IMG/VR virus record: IMGVR_UViG_3300042691_017769
Location: 1-43,191 of that record
Length of the DNA: 43,191 nt
Strand: one strand, 5' to 3'
DNA from: a virus
Under the pieces are notes generated by a model that was not told the DNA's origin, did not search any database, and saw only the letters and a program-made list of their open reading frames with translations. The translations under genes and the position numbers were made by a program. Positions 23,720-31,900 of the stretch are shown in pieces; position 1 is the stretch's first letter; the number at the start of each line of letters is the position of its first letter.

Positions 23720-23806
23720 AAGCCACAAACGGGGCAGGCAGCGGGAGTATAGAATTAGGCTGCTGATGATGAAGAACAATCGTAAATTTATTGAACTTTT
23801 AAAGCG

Positions 23807-24244
23807 ATGGACAATATAACTCTTGAACGCATTAAAACTTTGCATCTTAAACTTCGTAGTGAGGCAGAAGAAATCTACAAAAAGATTTGCGAAGAAATGC
23901 CTACAGGGACTATCTGTAGGTTTACTCATACTCTTCGTACAAATGCAGAGCAAAATGAACTTTATGCTCTAGGAAGAACAAAGCCTGGCAAAATTGTGAC
24001 TAATGCTAAAGGTGGAGATTCTTATCACAACTATGGATTAGCAATTGATTTTGTTCTCATTGTTAATGGAAAAGCTTCTTGGACAATAAATAAAGATTGG
24101 CTAAAAGTTATTGAGGTATTTCAATCTTATGGATGGGAAAGTGGGCATTATTGGAAATTTAAAGACAGCCCCCACGTGCAGAAAACCTTTGGAAAAACCA
24201 TAAAACAACTTAAAGAACAAAAAACACAATACCCAGAACTATGA
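23807..24244 (+). CDS. M15 peptidase endolysin
   Basis: A zinc peptidase of the M15 (VanY/L-alanyl-D-glutamate) type, which cuts peptide cross-bridges of peptidoglycan during lysis. SYHNYGLAID gives the first zinc ligands H74 and D81, and SPHV gives the third ligand H123. FTHTLRTNAEQNELYALGR is the usual region ahead of the active site. 145 residues, a single catalytic domain with no signal sequence, so export depends on a holin. AT-rich composition matches the phage backbone, unlike the preceding holin. The stop overlaps the next start as ATGA. Confidence 0.9.
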   Translation: MDNITLERIKTLHLKLRSEAEEIYKKICEEMPTGTICRFTHTLRTNAEQNELYALGRTKPGKIVTNAKGGDSYHNYGLAIDFVLIVNGKASWTINKDWLKVIEVFQSYGWESGHYWKFKDSPHVQKTFGKTIKQLKEQKTQYPEL

Positions 24245-24453
24245 GCAAATTTACCGATAGCACTGCAGATTCTCTGACTGCTGTAAGCGGGCTTAGCGCT
24301 GTTGCACATCTTGCAACCCAATGGCAACCCATTATTTCTTTTTTAGCTGGATGTGTTGCTATCCTTAGTGGGTGCGTTGCAATCTGGTACTACCTTAAAC
24401 AAGGTCAAAAAATTTCTCAAGAAGAAACTTGTGATGGAAACGAAGATAAATAA
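24241..24453 (+). CDS. Small membrane protein, candidate holin/antiholin
   Basis: 70 residues with a long hydrophobic segment at about 28-51 (PIISFLAGCVAILSGCVAIW) and a charged cytoplasmic-type tail. Coupled to the endolysin gene by ATGA. Its size and position suit a holin or antiholin, but a holin of another family already exists at 23243. Function is inferred from topology and location only. Confidence 0.55.
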   Translation: MSKFTDSTADSLTAVSGLSAVAHLATQWQPIISFLAGCVAILSGCVAIWYYLKQGQKISQEETCDGNEDK

Positions 24454-24625
24454 CTACTGGCAACCTACTCCTAAAAAATGGAGAAGGTTAGGAGACAGTT
24501 TACTTGCTGCCGGTACAGCAGTAACAGGATGGGCAATCCTTGATGAACACAAATACATCGCAGTTACTGCCCTGCTTATGACAGTAGTAGGAAAATTCCT
24601 TACTAACTTCTTTAAAGACGAATAA
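24434..24625 (+). CDS. Small two-helix membrane protein, candidate holin
   Basis: The ATG at 24434 gives 63 residues (METKINNYWQPTPKKWRRLG) and overlaps the preceding gene by 20 nt. Two hydrophobic segments at about 22-36 and 42-58 flank a short polar turn, a hairpin topology like class II holins. Together with the 70-residue protein before it, it forms a second possible holin set next to the endolysin. Family not recognised. Confidence 0.55.
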   Translation: METKINNYWQPTPKKWRRLGDSLLAAGTAVTGWAILDEHKYIAVTALLMTVVGKFLTNFFKDE

Positions 24626-24626
24626 A

Positions 24627-24851
24627 ATGATTCCCAACATAAGATGGTTTCCAATTAATGCTCTAAAAGGACTAAAGTCCCAAGATGGATTAGTAGCAGT
24701 AGTCTTATGTTGTTATCCTACTAAAGTTGTAGAGTTAGGATATTGGACAGGAAAAAGATTCGTCAATCAAAACAAAAATCCTTTTAAAACTAAGTTTACT
24801 CATTTTGCTGTGTTAGAGCTTCCTTCGGAGCCTAGTCAGGATAATGAGTAA
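24627..24851 (+). CDS. DUF551-like small protein, 74 aa
   Basis: Resembles the small DUF551 proteins of phages: starts with RWFPINALKGL (in place of the usual W-IPV start), has a central VVLCCYPTKVVELGYWTGKRF and ends FTHFAVLELPSEP. The pattern of tyrosine-glycine hairpin and final hydrophobic-proline tail fits. Function of the family is unknown. Starts one base after the preceding stop. Confidence 0.5.
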   Translation: MIPNIRWFPINALKGLKSQDGLVAVVLCCYPTKVVELGYWTGKRFVNQNKNPFKTKFTHFAVLELPSEPSQDNE

Positions 24852-24858
24852 ACTTTTT

Positions 24859-24889
24859 TTTGAGCATACGAGGTTGTGTAGTTACTTTG
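24859..24889 (+). promoter_or_regulatory. Promoter for the DUF115-methyltransferase and glycosyltransferase genes
   Basis: TTTG (24859-24862), a 19-nt spacer and TTACTTTG (24882-24889), one base off TAnnTTTG. The element ends 6 nt before the ATG at 24896, the same spacing as other promoters here. It supports the ATG at 24896 over the upstream TTG at 24860. Confidence 0.6.
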
Positions 24890-24895
24890 CCTTGT

Positions 24896-26209
24896 ATGTC
24901 AGAACCAATCTTAAACTTTGACGAGAAGTTAAAAGTGGACTATTGTATTCCACTTGAACTTAGAGATGCTCAAGTCCTTCATGCTATTTCTAAAATAAAA
25001 AACAGAGTAGCTCCAGATACTGCAAAAGGAGAATCTATTGCAGTAGTGTGTTACGGACCATCTTTAAAAGATAATTGGCCAGATGTACTAAGATACAACT
25101 CAATCATTACTTGCTCTGGAGCACACAAGTTTTTAATCGAGAACGATATTAGCCCTACTTATCATTTGGATGTAGACCCAAGAGAGCATAAAATAGAACT
25201 TATGGGCACTCCTCATCCAAGAGTTGAGTACCTAATGGCTTCTTGCTGTCATCCTAAAATGTGGGAGCATTTAGAGGGGATGGATGTAAAACTTTGGCAT
25301 GTATTTTCAAATGAAGAAGAATCAAAACGCATTCTGCCTAAAAATGAATACGCTATTACAGGCGGCTCAAGTGCAGGACATAGAGCAATAATGATGGCTT
25401 ACTTCTTAGGGTATAGAGACATTCATGTATTTGGAATGGATGGGTGTGTAAAAGAAACCTCTCATGCCGGTAAACATCCTAATGCTATTGAGAAAACTAA
25501 AAGTATAACATACAACAGAAAGGAGTTCCAAACTACTACTTCGTTGTTGTATTGCGCTAAAGAACTTCATAACGAACTTAATCAAATGCCCGGGGCTAAA
25601 TTCCATTTTCATGGGCAAGGATTAACTCAAGAGATATTTAGGAATTGGAAACCTGAATACAAAAAAGTAAAAATAGCTTACGCCAAACCAGAAACTATTT
25701 CTCCTTTACATGTAGAGCGGAACGCTAAACTACATTTAGAAAACCCTGCTTATGGAATTGGAGGAAAAAAACATGCAGAAACAGTAATACAAATTGCAGA
25801 AAAACTAATAAGCTCGACTAATAAGTTTGTAAGCATTTTAGATTATGGATGCGGCAAAGGCACATTAGCTGCAGCTATTCCTTTTCCTATTTGGGAATAT
25901 GACCCTGCTATTCCCGGTAAAGATAAAGACCCTCGTGCTGCAGATCTTGTAGTATGTACTGATGTTCTTGAACATATAGAACTTGAGTTGCTAGATAATG
26001 TAATGAAAGACTTACAAAGAGTAACTAAGTCTATTGGGTATTTTGTCATTTCAACCCGCTTGGCTGGGAAATCATATTTTGATGGTACAAACACTCACTT
26101 TATAGTAAAAGATAAAGCATGGTGGGAAGGAAGACTTGCGAGATTTTTTACAGTTGCCAAAGTATTTGAAAAAAATTCTGAACTCCACGTAGTAGTATCG
26201 AAGAAATGA
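24896..26209 (+). CDS. DUF115 (MptE-like) Rossmann domain fused to a SAM methyltransferase
   Basis: 437 residues in two domains. Residues about 45-245 resemble DUF115/MptE-like Rossmann proteins linked to surface glycan or pterin chemistry (VVCYGPSLKDNW; TCSGAHKFLIEN; TYHLDVDPREHK; ITGGSSAGHRAIMMAYFLGY; VFGMDGC). Residues about 285-437 form a class I methyltransferase, with the SAM-binding DYGCGKG at 316-322, a later DLVVCTDVLEHIE and GYFVISTRLAGK. The ATG at 24896 lies 6 nt after a promoter element; a TTG 36 nt upstream is possible. The stop overlaps the glycosyltransferase gene as ATGA. The pair may decorate a virion protein or a host surface molecule; the substrate is unknown. Confidence 0.78.
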   Translation: MSEPILNFDEKLKVDYCIPLELRDAQVLHAISKIKNRVAPDTAKGESIAVVCYGPSLKDNWPDVLRYNSIITCSGAHKFLIENDISPTYHLDVDPREHKIELMGTPHPRVEYLMASCCHPKMWEHLEGMDVKLWHVFSNEEESKRILPKNEYAITGGSSAGHRAIMMAYFLGYRDIHVFGMDGCVKETSHAGKHPNAIEKTKSITYNRKEFQTTTSLLYCAKELHNELNQMPGAKFHFHGQGLTQEIFRNWKPEYKKVKIAYAKPETISPLHVERNAKLHLENPAYGIGGKKHAETVIQIAEKLISSTNKFVSILDYGCGKGTLAAAIPFPIWEYDPAIPGKDKDPRAADLVVCTDVLEHIELELLDNVMKDLQRVTKSIGYFVISTRLAGKSYFDGTNTHFIVKDKAWWEGRLARFFTVAKVFEKNSELHVVVSKK

Positions 26210-26916
26210 AAAATCTAAAAATATTCATAGGATATGACAGCAAAGAACCTGCTGCTTATCATACTTGTGTTCAATCTATTATTGAACATTCTTCTAAGCC
26301 TTTAAGCATTACTCCGCTTAAACTTAGCCAACTAAAAGAATACAAACGAACTGATGTAAAAAGCACTGTAGAGTTTTCTCTTACTCGCTTTTTAGTTCCA
26401 TATCTTTCAGAATTCCAAGGATGGTCTTTGTTTATGGACTGCGATATGATAGTTCAAACGGACTTATCAAAACTTTTAGATGAGATTCATGAACCCGGGT
26501 TAATATCTTGGAATATGCCACCTGTGTACATTTGCCCTCATGACTATGTAACTAAAGTAGAAACAAAAGCTACTGGAAAAAACGAACACTACCCTCGCAA
26601 AAACTGGTCTAGTTTTATGTTGTTTAACAATATGCAATGCGTAAGTTTATCCCCAGAGTATGTTAACTACGCAAGCCCTGCAGAACTACACCGGCTTCAA
26701 TGGGCTAAAGAAATTGGAGAACTTCCTTTAGAATACAACTGGCTAGTAGGGGAGTATAAAAAGAATGCCGATGCTAAAGTTTTGCATTATACTTTAGGAA
26801 CTCCTTGCTTTAAAGGATATGAAGATGGGGCCCATAGTGATATATGGTATAAATACTTTAAGAAGGCTATTCACCCTCTTACGCCAGAAACTATATCTAG
26901 GAAACTAGAAGATTAA
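26206..26916 (+). CDS. GT-A fold glycosyltransferase
   Basis: 236 residues. The N-terminal LKIFIGYDSKEPAAYHTCVQ is the nucleotide-sugar binding start of GT-A (GT8-like) enzymes. DCD at residues 78-80 in LFMDCDMIV is the metal-binding DxD motif. TLGTPCF and a final helix follow, as in small phage glycosyltransferases. No signal sequence or membrane helix is seen, so it would act in the cytoplasm. It is the last gene of the plus-strand block and coupled to the methyltransferase fusion. The stop TAA shares bases with the stop of the converging minus-strand gene. Acceptor unknown: virion proteins or host envelope glycans are both possible. Confidence 0.75.
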   Translation: MKNLKIFIGYDSKEPAAYHTCVQSIIEHSSKPLSITPLKLSQLKEYKRTDVKSTVEFSLTRFLVPYLSEFQGWSLFMDCDMIVQTDLSKLLDEIHEPGLISWNMPPVYICPHDYVTKVETKATGKNEHYPRKNWSSFMLFNNMQCVSLSPEYVNYASPAELHRLQWAKEIGELPLEYNWLVGEYKKNADAKVLHYTLGTPCFKGYEDGAHSDIWYKYFKKAIHPLTPETISRKLED

Positions 26917-27179
26917 ATCCTTAGAACTTTTGGGGACTCAAGGTGATTAGTAATAATCACTTTGAGTCCACAAATAAAGGTAACGCTATGAACCATTTCT
27001 TCGTATGCTTGCTTATCTAAGCCAGTAAGCTTAAACATATTTTCAAGCAAGGTTTTATTTTGGTCTTCAGTAATCAATAAACTATTAGGATAATGACCTT
27101 CATCTCCATTTAGTTTAGAAGCTTCGTGGTAATCTTCAATAAGATTAACTATGTACGCGAGATTGAGTTCTTTTTCCAT
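26913..27179 (-). CDS. Unknown protein, 88 aa
   Basis: The ATG at 27179 overlaps the upstream stop (TAATG), so it is preferred over a longer frame starting at 27230. Helical protein (MEKELNLAYIVNLIEDYHEA) with the C-terminal TFICGLKVIITNHLES encoded in the large hairpin. No family is recognised. It is the last gene of the minus-strand block and its stop codon overlaps that of the glycosyltransferase gene. Confidence 0.6.
   Translation of the reverse strand: MEKELNLAYIVNLIEDYHEASKLNGDEGHYPNSLLITEDQNKTLLENMFKLTGLDKQAYEEMVHSVTFICGLKVIITNHLESPKVLRI
26934..26969 (+). terminator. Long hairpin at the convergent junction
   Basis: Two 16-base arms (26934-26949 and 26954-26969) pair at all positions, one as G-U on the plus strand, around a GUAA (GNRA-type) loop. 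It lies 18 nt after the glycosyltransferase stop and inside the end of the minus-strand gene. On the minus strand the G-U becomes an A-C mismatch, so the plus-strand RNA hairpin is more stable. No T-run follows, so it may act as a 3'-end stabiliser or need a factor. Confidence 0.65.
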
Positions 27180-27544
27180 TAGAGAAGATATAGTATAACT
27201 CCAGTCAATATAGCAGAAATAGTCTGCCACCGTTTCATTCTACGATGAGAAACGTAAGCAGTGTTACTCAAAATCACTGCGTTTTTTTGAAGTGACTCAA
27301 TCTCCAAGTTTTTTAAAGGAATAATACTATCTCGATAATAAGAGATAATCTGTTGGTCTTGTGCTTTTAACTGTTTTAATAGTTCTACTCGTTCTCTTGC
27401 TTGAATACCTTTAAGAAACTCATTATTCAATTCCTTTAACGGTAAGCTGTCTAGACTTTGAGAGTAAGAAATATAAGGCGTCAGTATCAGGCATACTGTC
27501 AATAATAAGACGGATGGTATCGTAGTGAAGCGTAGTAGTTTCAT
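27179..27544 (-). CDS. Secreted, C-terminally anchored protein overlapping the i-spanin-like gene
   Basis: 121 residues. An N-terminal signal sequence (residues about 7-28, ending SYSQS) is followed by a charged helical region likely to form a coiled coil and a C-terminal hydrophobic segment (ISAILTGVILYLL). There is a Cys at 18, but its context (LTVC) is not a good lipobox. It starts 122 nt inside the upstream i-spanin-like gene in another frame, the way Rz1-type partners are nested in Rz genes. The lack of a lipobox and the C-terminal anchor do not fit a classic o-spanin, so the call is tentative. Confidence 0.5.
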   Translation of the reverse strand: MKLLRFTTIPSVLLLTVCLILTPYISYSQSLDSLPLKELNNEFLKGIQARERVELLKQLKAQDQQIISYYRDSIIPLKNLEIESLQKNAVILSNTAYVSHRRMKRWQTISAILTGVILYLL

Positions 27545-27749
27545 ATTTAGTAACTAAGCGAGTACGAATTACGCTCAAAGAATCTATTTTATGAAATAGT
27601 TTTTGTTCTTCTGCTTTAATAGAATCTAGTTTTTTTGCAATCAAGTCAGTATTGGTCTCTTTTACTACTACAGGCTCTTTAAAAAAAAGAAGAAGACCTA
27701 AAATAATAAAGACCAAACTTAACATAATATCTAATCCTTTTTTTATCAT
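27423..27749 (-). CDS. i-spanin-like (Rz-type) membrane protein
   Basis: 108 residues. One N-terminal transmembrane segment at about residues 9-26 (MLSLVFIILGLLLFF) is followed by a periplasmic helical part with heptads (LIAKKLDSIKAEEQKLFHKI), the topology of inner-membrane spanins that help disrupt the outer membrane at lysis. Starts in an ATGA overlap with the LamG-like gene. A second gene is nested in its 3' half. In this phage the endolysin is on the other strand, at 23807, so lysis genes are split between the two blocks. Confidence 0.6.
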   Translation of the reverse strand: MIKKGLDIMLSLVFIILGLLLFFKEPVVVKETNTDLIAKKLDSIKAEEQKLFHKIDSLSVIRTRLVTKYETTTLHYDTIRLIIDSMPDTDALYFLLSKSRQLTVKGIE

Positions 27750-28615
27750 AGCCCAAATCTTGCTTTGAAAAAGTTAAAGTTATCTGTCATTTCTTGAATA
27801 GTGAGAGAGTCTGTATACTGAGTGTATGCAGAGATTCTTCCGTTAAAAAAGTTCCTTCCATTACCATTGTCGCCAAACAAAGCTCCTAATCCTAATTGTA
27901 CTTGTGGCATAGTGTGTTGTTTTACGTGCCCTGAATATGAACCAGTACTAGCTATATATCCAGAACACTCTACGTTATTCACAAAGATATTATACCTTGA
28001 ATTCACTAAATCCCAATTTATTGAAATATTTACCCATTGGTTTCCTGTCAATGCCCCTCCTGTGGTAACTCCAGTTCTACGATTAGTTCTTGGACCTCCT
28101 CCTCCTTCAGTCTCATAACCGGTGTCTACAATAGTAATGTATTCATCGGTAAGAAGTCCTGTGGCTGATCCTAATCCTAAATAAAGACATCCATCGTTGT
28201 TTGGGTTATACTCAAATAAAAGCGGGACTTGTAGAGTAGTTGTTTTGTCAATAGTAGAATAAGGCTTAATCCAAATAGAAGCATGCCCTAATACTACAGA
28301 AGTTAGACTTCCTTCTCCAAAATAGTAATACGGAGATATTGCTTCAATACTTGCTCCGCCATCTGAATAATACTTAGTGGGTAAAGTATAAAGATTGAGA
28401 CTGCCTGAAGGGCTTTCTGAAGGATATAAGGTTAAATCATTTCCGGGGACAATACAGGGGTATTTTGAATCGGAAATATCTGTACCGCTAATATTCCCTC
28501 TATACCCATCTGGATGATATGGGTCAATATAAGTACCTAAAGCACGTGTGACTATACCTAAGTCTTCTGGCTTTTTCTTAGGATAGATGCTATTTAGGTA
28601 ATTAACAAAGAACAT
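27746..28615 (-). CDS. Virion protein with LamG/ConA-like domain
   Basis: 289 residues. The N-terminal segment (YLNSIYPKKKPEDLGIVTRA) is followed by an aromatic, turn-rich region and a jelly-roll domain with VVLGHASIWIKPYS, QVPLLFEYN, YNIFVNNVECSG, and the terminal FNGRISAYTQYTDSL then MTDNFNFFKARFG, the usual end of LamG folds in phage appendage proteins. Coupled by TAATG to the 100-residue gene upstream and by ATGA to the i-spanin-like gene. Likely a head or tail appendage that binds glycans. AT-rich, so it does not come from the GC-rich cassette that has a different LamG protein. Confidence 0.72.
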   Translation of the reverse strand: MFFVNYLNSIYPKKKPEDLGIVTRALGTYIDPYHPDGYRGNISGTDISDSKYPCIVPGNDLTLYPSESPSGSLNLYTLPTKYYSDGGASIEAISPYYYFGEGSLTSVVLGHASIWIKPYSTIDKTTTLQVPLLFEYNPNNDGCLYLGLGSATGLLTDEYITIVDTGYETEGGGGPRTNRRTGVTTGGALTGNQWVNISINWDLVNSRYNIFVNNVECSGYIASTGSYSGHVKQHTMPQVQLGLGALFGDNGNGRNFFNGRISAYTQYTDSLTIQEMTDNFNFFKARFGL

Positions 28616-28917
28616 TACAAATAAGCTATTACAGAGCCAGTAGCTATAGTAATGTCAGTAATATCTCCCCCTCCCGGTAAATAAACAAATGAAGGGAATA
28701 CTACTCCTGACATATTTCGAGCGGTAACTTGTTCAACCCCCTCTACTTTAAATACACTAATAGTAGTATTTTCTAAAGGCACTACTGCTCGGTATTTAAC
28801 ATTTGTATATGTACCAGCGGCAAGAATTACAAACCCGCCATTACCTGAAATTAATCCTAGTGTCCGGGCAATTTTTTCTGTAAGGCCGTAGGATTTTTTT
28901 GTTACTTGGAAGCTCAT
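28615..28917 (-). CDS. Small structural protein, 100 aa
   Basis: Beta-rich with G, T and V (GNGGFVILAAGTYTNVKYRA; GGGDITDITIATGSVIAYL), the pattern of a small virion barrel. No membrane segment. It has its own promoter element 5 nt upstream and forms a unit with the LamG-like and spanin-like genes. Similar 100-residue proteins occur before fibre or appendage proteins in Bacteroidota phages, but no named family is recognised. Confidence 0.6.
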   Translation of the reverse strand: MSFQVTKKSYGLTEKIARTLGLISGNGGFVILAAGTYTNVKYRAVVPLENTTISVFKVEGVEQVTARNMSGVVFPSFVYLPGGGDITDITIATGSVIAYL

Positions 28918-28922
28918 GTGTA

Positions 28923-28930
28923 CAAAGTTA
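28923..28930 (-). promoter_or_regulatory. TAnnTTTG promoter element
   Basis: TAACTTTG on the minus strand, a full match, ends 5 nt before the ATG at 28917. CTG with a 19-nt spacer is the nearest -33 candidate. It lies in the 24-nt gap after the giant gene. Confidence 0.55.
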
Positions 28931-28941
28931 ATGTCTTTTGA

Positions 28942-31900
28942 TTAAAAGTCAGATTTAAATCCAGAACTAAAGTCCGACTTAAAGTCAGAACTGAAGTCAG
29001 AACCTTCTATTTTTTTAGACTTTCCTTTTTTGGGTTTCGAGGGAGTTGGAACATAATTTGGGTCTTTAGTTCTTAAAGGAATCATAGCTTCGACTTTCAA
29101 AAATCTTTCTAATTCATCTACTACTTCTACTAAATTTCTTTCCTTTCTAAATGTTTCTCTAAATTTAGAAAAGTCGTTTTTCAGTTTCATAGTGGACGCG
29201 TCAGTTGTTATTGCTTCTACAATATTCCGAATAGATGAAGAAGCATAGCTTTGGTCGGAAAGAGAAGCTATTTGTTGTTGAATTGCTTTATTTCCTGAAA
29301 TAATATCATAAAGTTCTTTATTAAGAGGTCTGGATTTTTCTGCCAACTTTAATAAATCAGGAGTTATTTCTTTTACTTTTTCAGAGTTAAATACTAGTTG
29401 GTCTCCTTCTTGAGTAATTACTTTAGCTAAAGTTTTATTAAGTTCTTTTTTCAAATCATCTATTTCTCTAGTTACTCGGCGAACTTCTTGAAATTCGTTT
29501 GTAGCTAATATTTTTACATCTCCATACATTAATGCCATTTGGGATTGTCTTTCTGGATTAAAAATATGATCTACAGGAGCAAGATTAAAAAATGTTGTAA
29601 GGGCAACTAAAAGTTTTGGAGGAGCTTCATCTATTGATTTGCCTCTAAGAGTATTTAATCTTCTTGCTACCCCAAATTCTTTACCCCCAAACTTTGGTAT
29701 AAAGCCTCTTTCTGAGTACTGAGAAGTGCCAGAAGTAGGATCTCCCCAAGTAGCAGAGTCAAAAAACATAGCAAATTTATTATAAGCTGCTCTGGCAGTA
29801 GCGTCAATAGTAGTATCTAAGATAAAATTGACCCCTCTTCGCCAAAGATCTGGAGAAGATTGCATTTTATAGTTAGCGTATTTTTGGTACGTGTAATAAC
29901 TATCTGCTGCTTTTATAACTGGGTTTGTTATAGTAGTTACTTCAGTATCGGCTTGAAGTAAAGTAAGATAAAAACTAAATTTTAGATACTTTTGAAGAGC
30001 TTCATCCCATTCATCGTCTCCTGATGCAAGAGCACCAGCATAATGAATTAGTAAAGCGTTTAGTTTAAACTGAGCAACATAAGCAAGAGCTCTGATACCT
30101 AAAGCAATAGTAGTATCTAAAACCATTGGATTTCCTGCAAGGTTTTTAGCGGCTCCCGCTACAGTGTTGGAATCCCCTACACTTCGGGAACTACTTAAAA
30201 ACAAAGCTTTCCCTAATTTTTTTTCTTTGAGAAGATTAAGGCGAATATTCCTGTCAGAAAAATAGATACTATGATGAACTTTACCTGAATTCATAGAAAC
30301 GCGAGACCCTCCATAATGGTTAGCAACTGATGGCATAAACCATTTTCCTTTTAAGAAAAATACTGTTTGAAGGAATTCACTTTCCATCCAACTAGCCTGA
30401 CTTCGTTTATAGTATTGTCCTGAACCTGAATAGTTAATGTCGTATATCTGATTTCGTAAATTGAGAGTAAGTGCTCTGACTCTTTGTTCTTTTGGCCCTC
30501 CATCTCTGAATCTATCTACAATAACTAACTCTCCGTCTTTTACAGTATACAAATCATTAAAGCGAACCATTTCTCCATTTATATCATACTTGCGGTTAAA
30601 CAATACTTCTGCAGTTGTTGCAGCCGGTACAAAGTCTGCGTAGCCTACTGTGGCAGCAGAAAGAGTATTTAAAGTAGCCCATTTTTCAAACTTGGACTTT
30701 AGCCCCTTAGAGGCTACGTTAGAATACTCAGACCCGGGAATAGCATTCATATGCATATACATAAGAGTAGTTTTAGACATAGAGTCTTTGTCTACTCCTA
30801 AGTGAAAATTAAAATTGGTTTGAAACTTAGTAAGGGCTTTAAAAAATCCTAAGAAGGCTTCTCTTCTAGATATTCCGTTTTGCCTTAGAACAAGATAAAT
30901 TTTGCTGTTCTGAGAAATAAACTGTTTGAAAGCACGTCTGTAGTTAAAAGATAAAACTGCGCTGGCAGTCATCTTTCTAACCCCACCTATCCACTTGTTG
31001 AATAGCCGTATAAATTGGTTTTTGGCGTCCTCACGGTAGTTCAAATTACCGCTTCCTAAAAATATTCTACTTATGAATCGGTCTAATTCTTGTCTTTCTG
31101 TTTTATTAAGTCTTCCTTTTTCGGCTTCTGTCTTTTTATCAATTTCTTTAAAGAAGGCTGTTTGAGGAATTATATCTATGAGGTTTTTTGTTGCAGAAGA
31201 ATGTGCGGCAAATTCTAATAACAGTCTATTTAAGTTAAGAGACTGGTCAGCAATAGCCATGTTTCTGTTTTTGAAAAGGCGACGTGGAGCCATTTCTCCA
31301 GAAGATAAATCATATTGCTCTAATGCTGAGTATTCAGAATCCCGATCATAATCTTTATTAGATACAAACTCTCGAATGAATCTCATTATGGGGTTTGCTA
31401 AAATGCCTTTAAACCTATCCCATTTGCTTAAATCTTGCAAAGGAGTAGTTTGCTCCATATACGTTTTTTGCCGAGTAGGAATAGCATAATTTTCTAATTG
31501 ATAGTAAGAAGGAAGCCCTTCATTTAATTCATCAAAAATCTTCTCATATTCTTTTGCTATGCTTTGCTCTTCTGCAGTTAGTTGAGAAAATCCTGTGTTT
31601 ACATACAGAGATTTTTTAGGACTAAGCTTTTTATCTTGGTAATTAGGGTTTTTAAACCTTTCATCTATTTGCCCTCTTTTCCAAATTCCATTAGGAGATA
31701 TATCTATATACTGAGGGTCAGTAGGCAAGGTATGTTCCCATATCATTAAAGGCGTACCTTTTGTTCTTTGTATATATACTTCTACTCCAAATATGTCTTC
31801 TTCTGCCATAGTAGGAGTATCTATAAAGTGATGCAGTTTATACCATGGGTCAGATTCATACATTGCTTCCATACCTAAGTGTTTTAGGTATGCTTCTATC

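Larger units (their letters stand above)
19590..23790. other. GC-rich mosaic cassette (fibre tip, structural proteins, holin)
   Basis: From about 19.6 kb the DNA changes from AT-rich to clearly GC-richer, with frequent CGC, GCC, CGG and GGC codons. It changes back in the 23720-23806 gap. The stretch covers the fibre C-terminus, two paralogous structural genes, a short repeat protein, a LamG-like protein, an 85-residue protein and a holin. The sharp change inside one open gene points to recombination that kept the reading frame. No integrase or transposase is present. Exact borders cannot be fixed by eye. Confidence 0.75.

Noticed and set aside
24860-24895. TTG start adding 12 residues to the DUF115-methyltransferase protein
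   Set aside because: The added stretch coincides with a promoter element, and the ATG at 24896 sits at the same 6-nt distance as other starts here.
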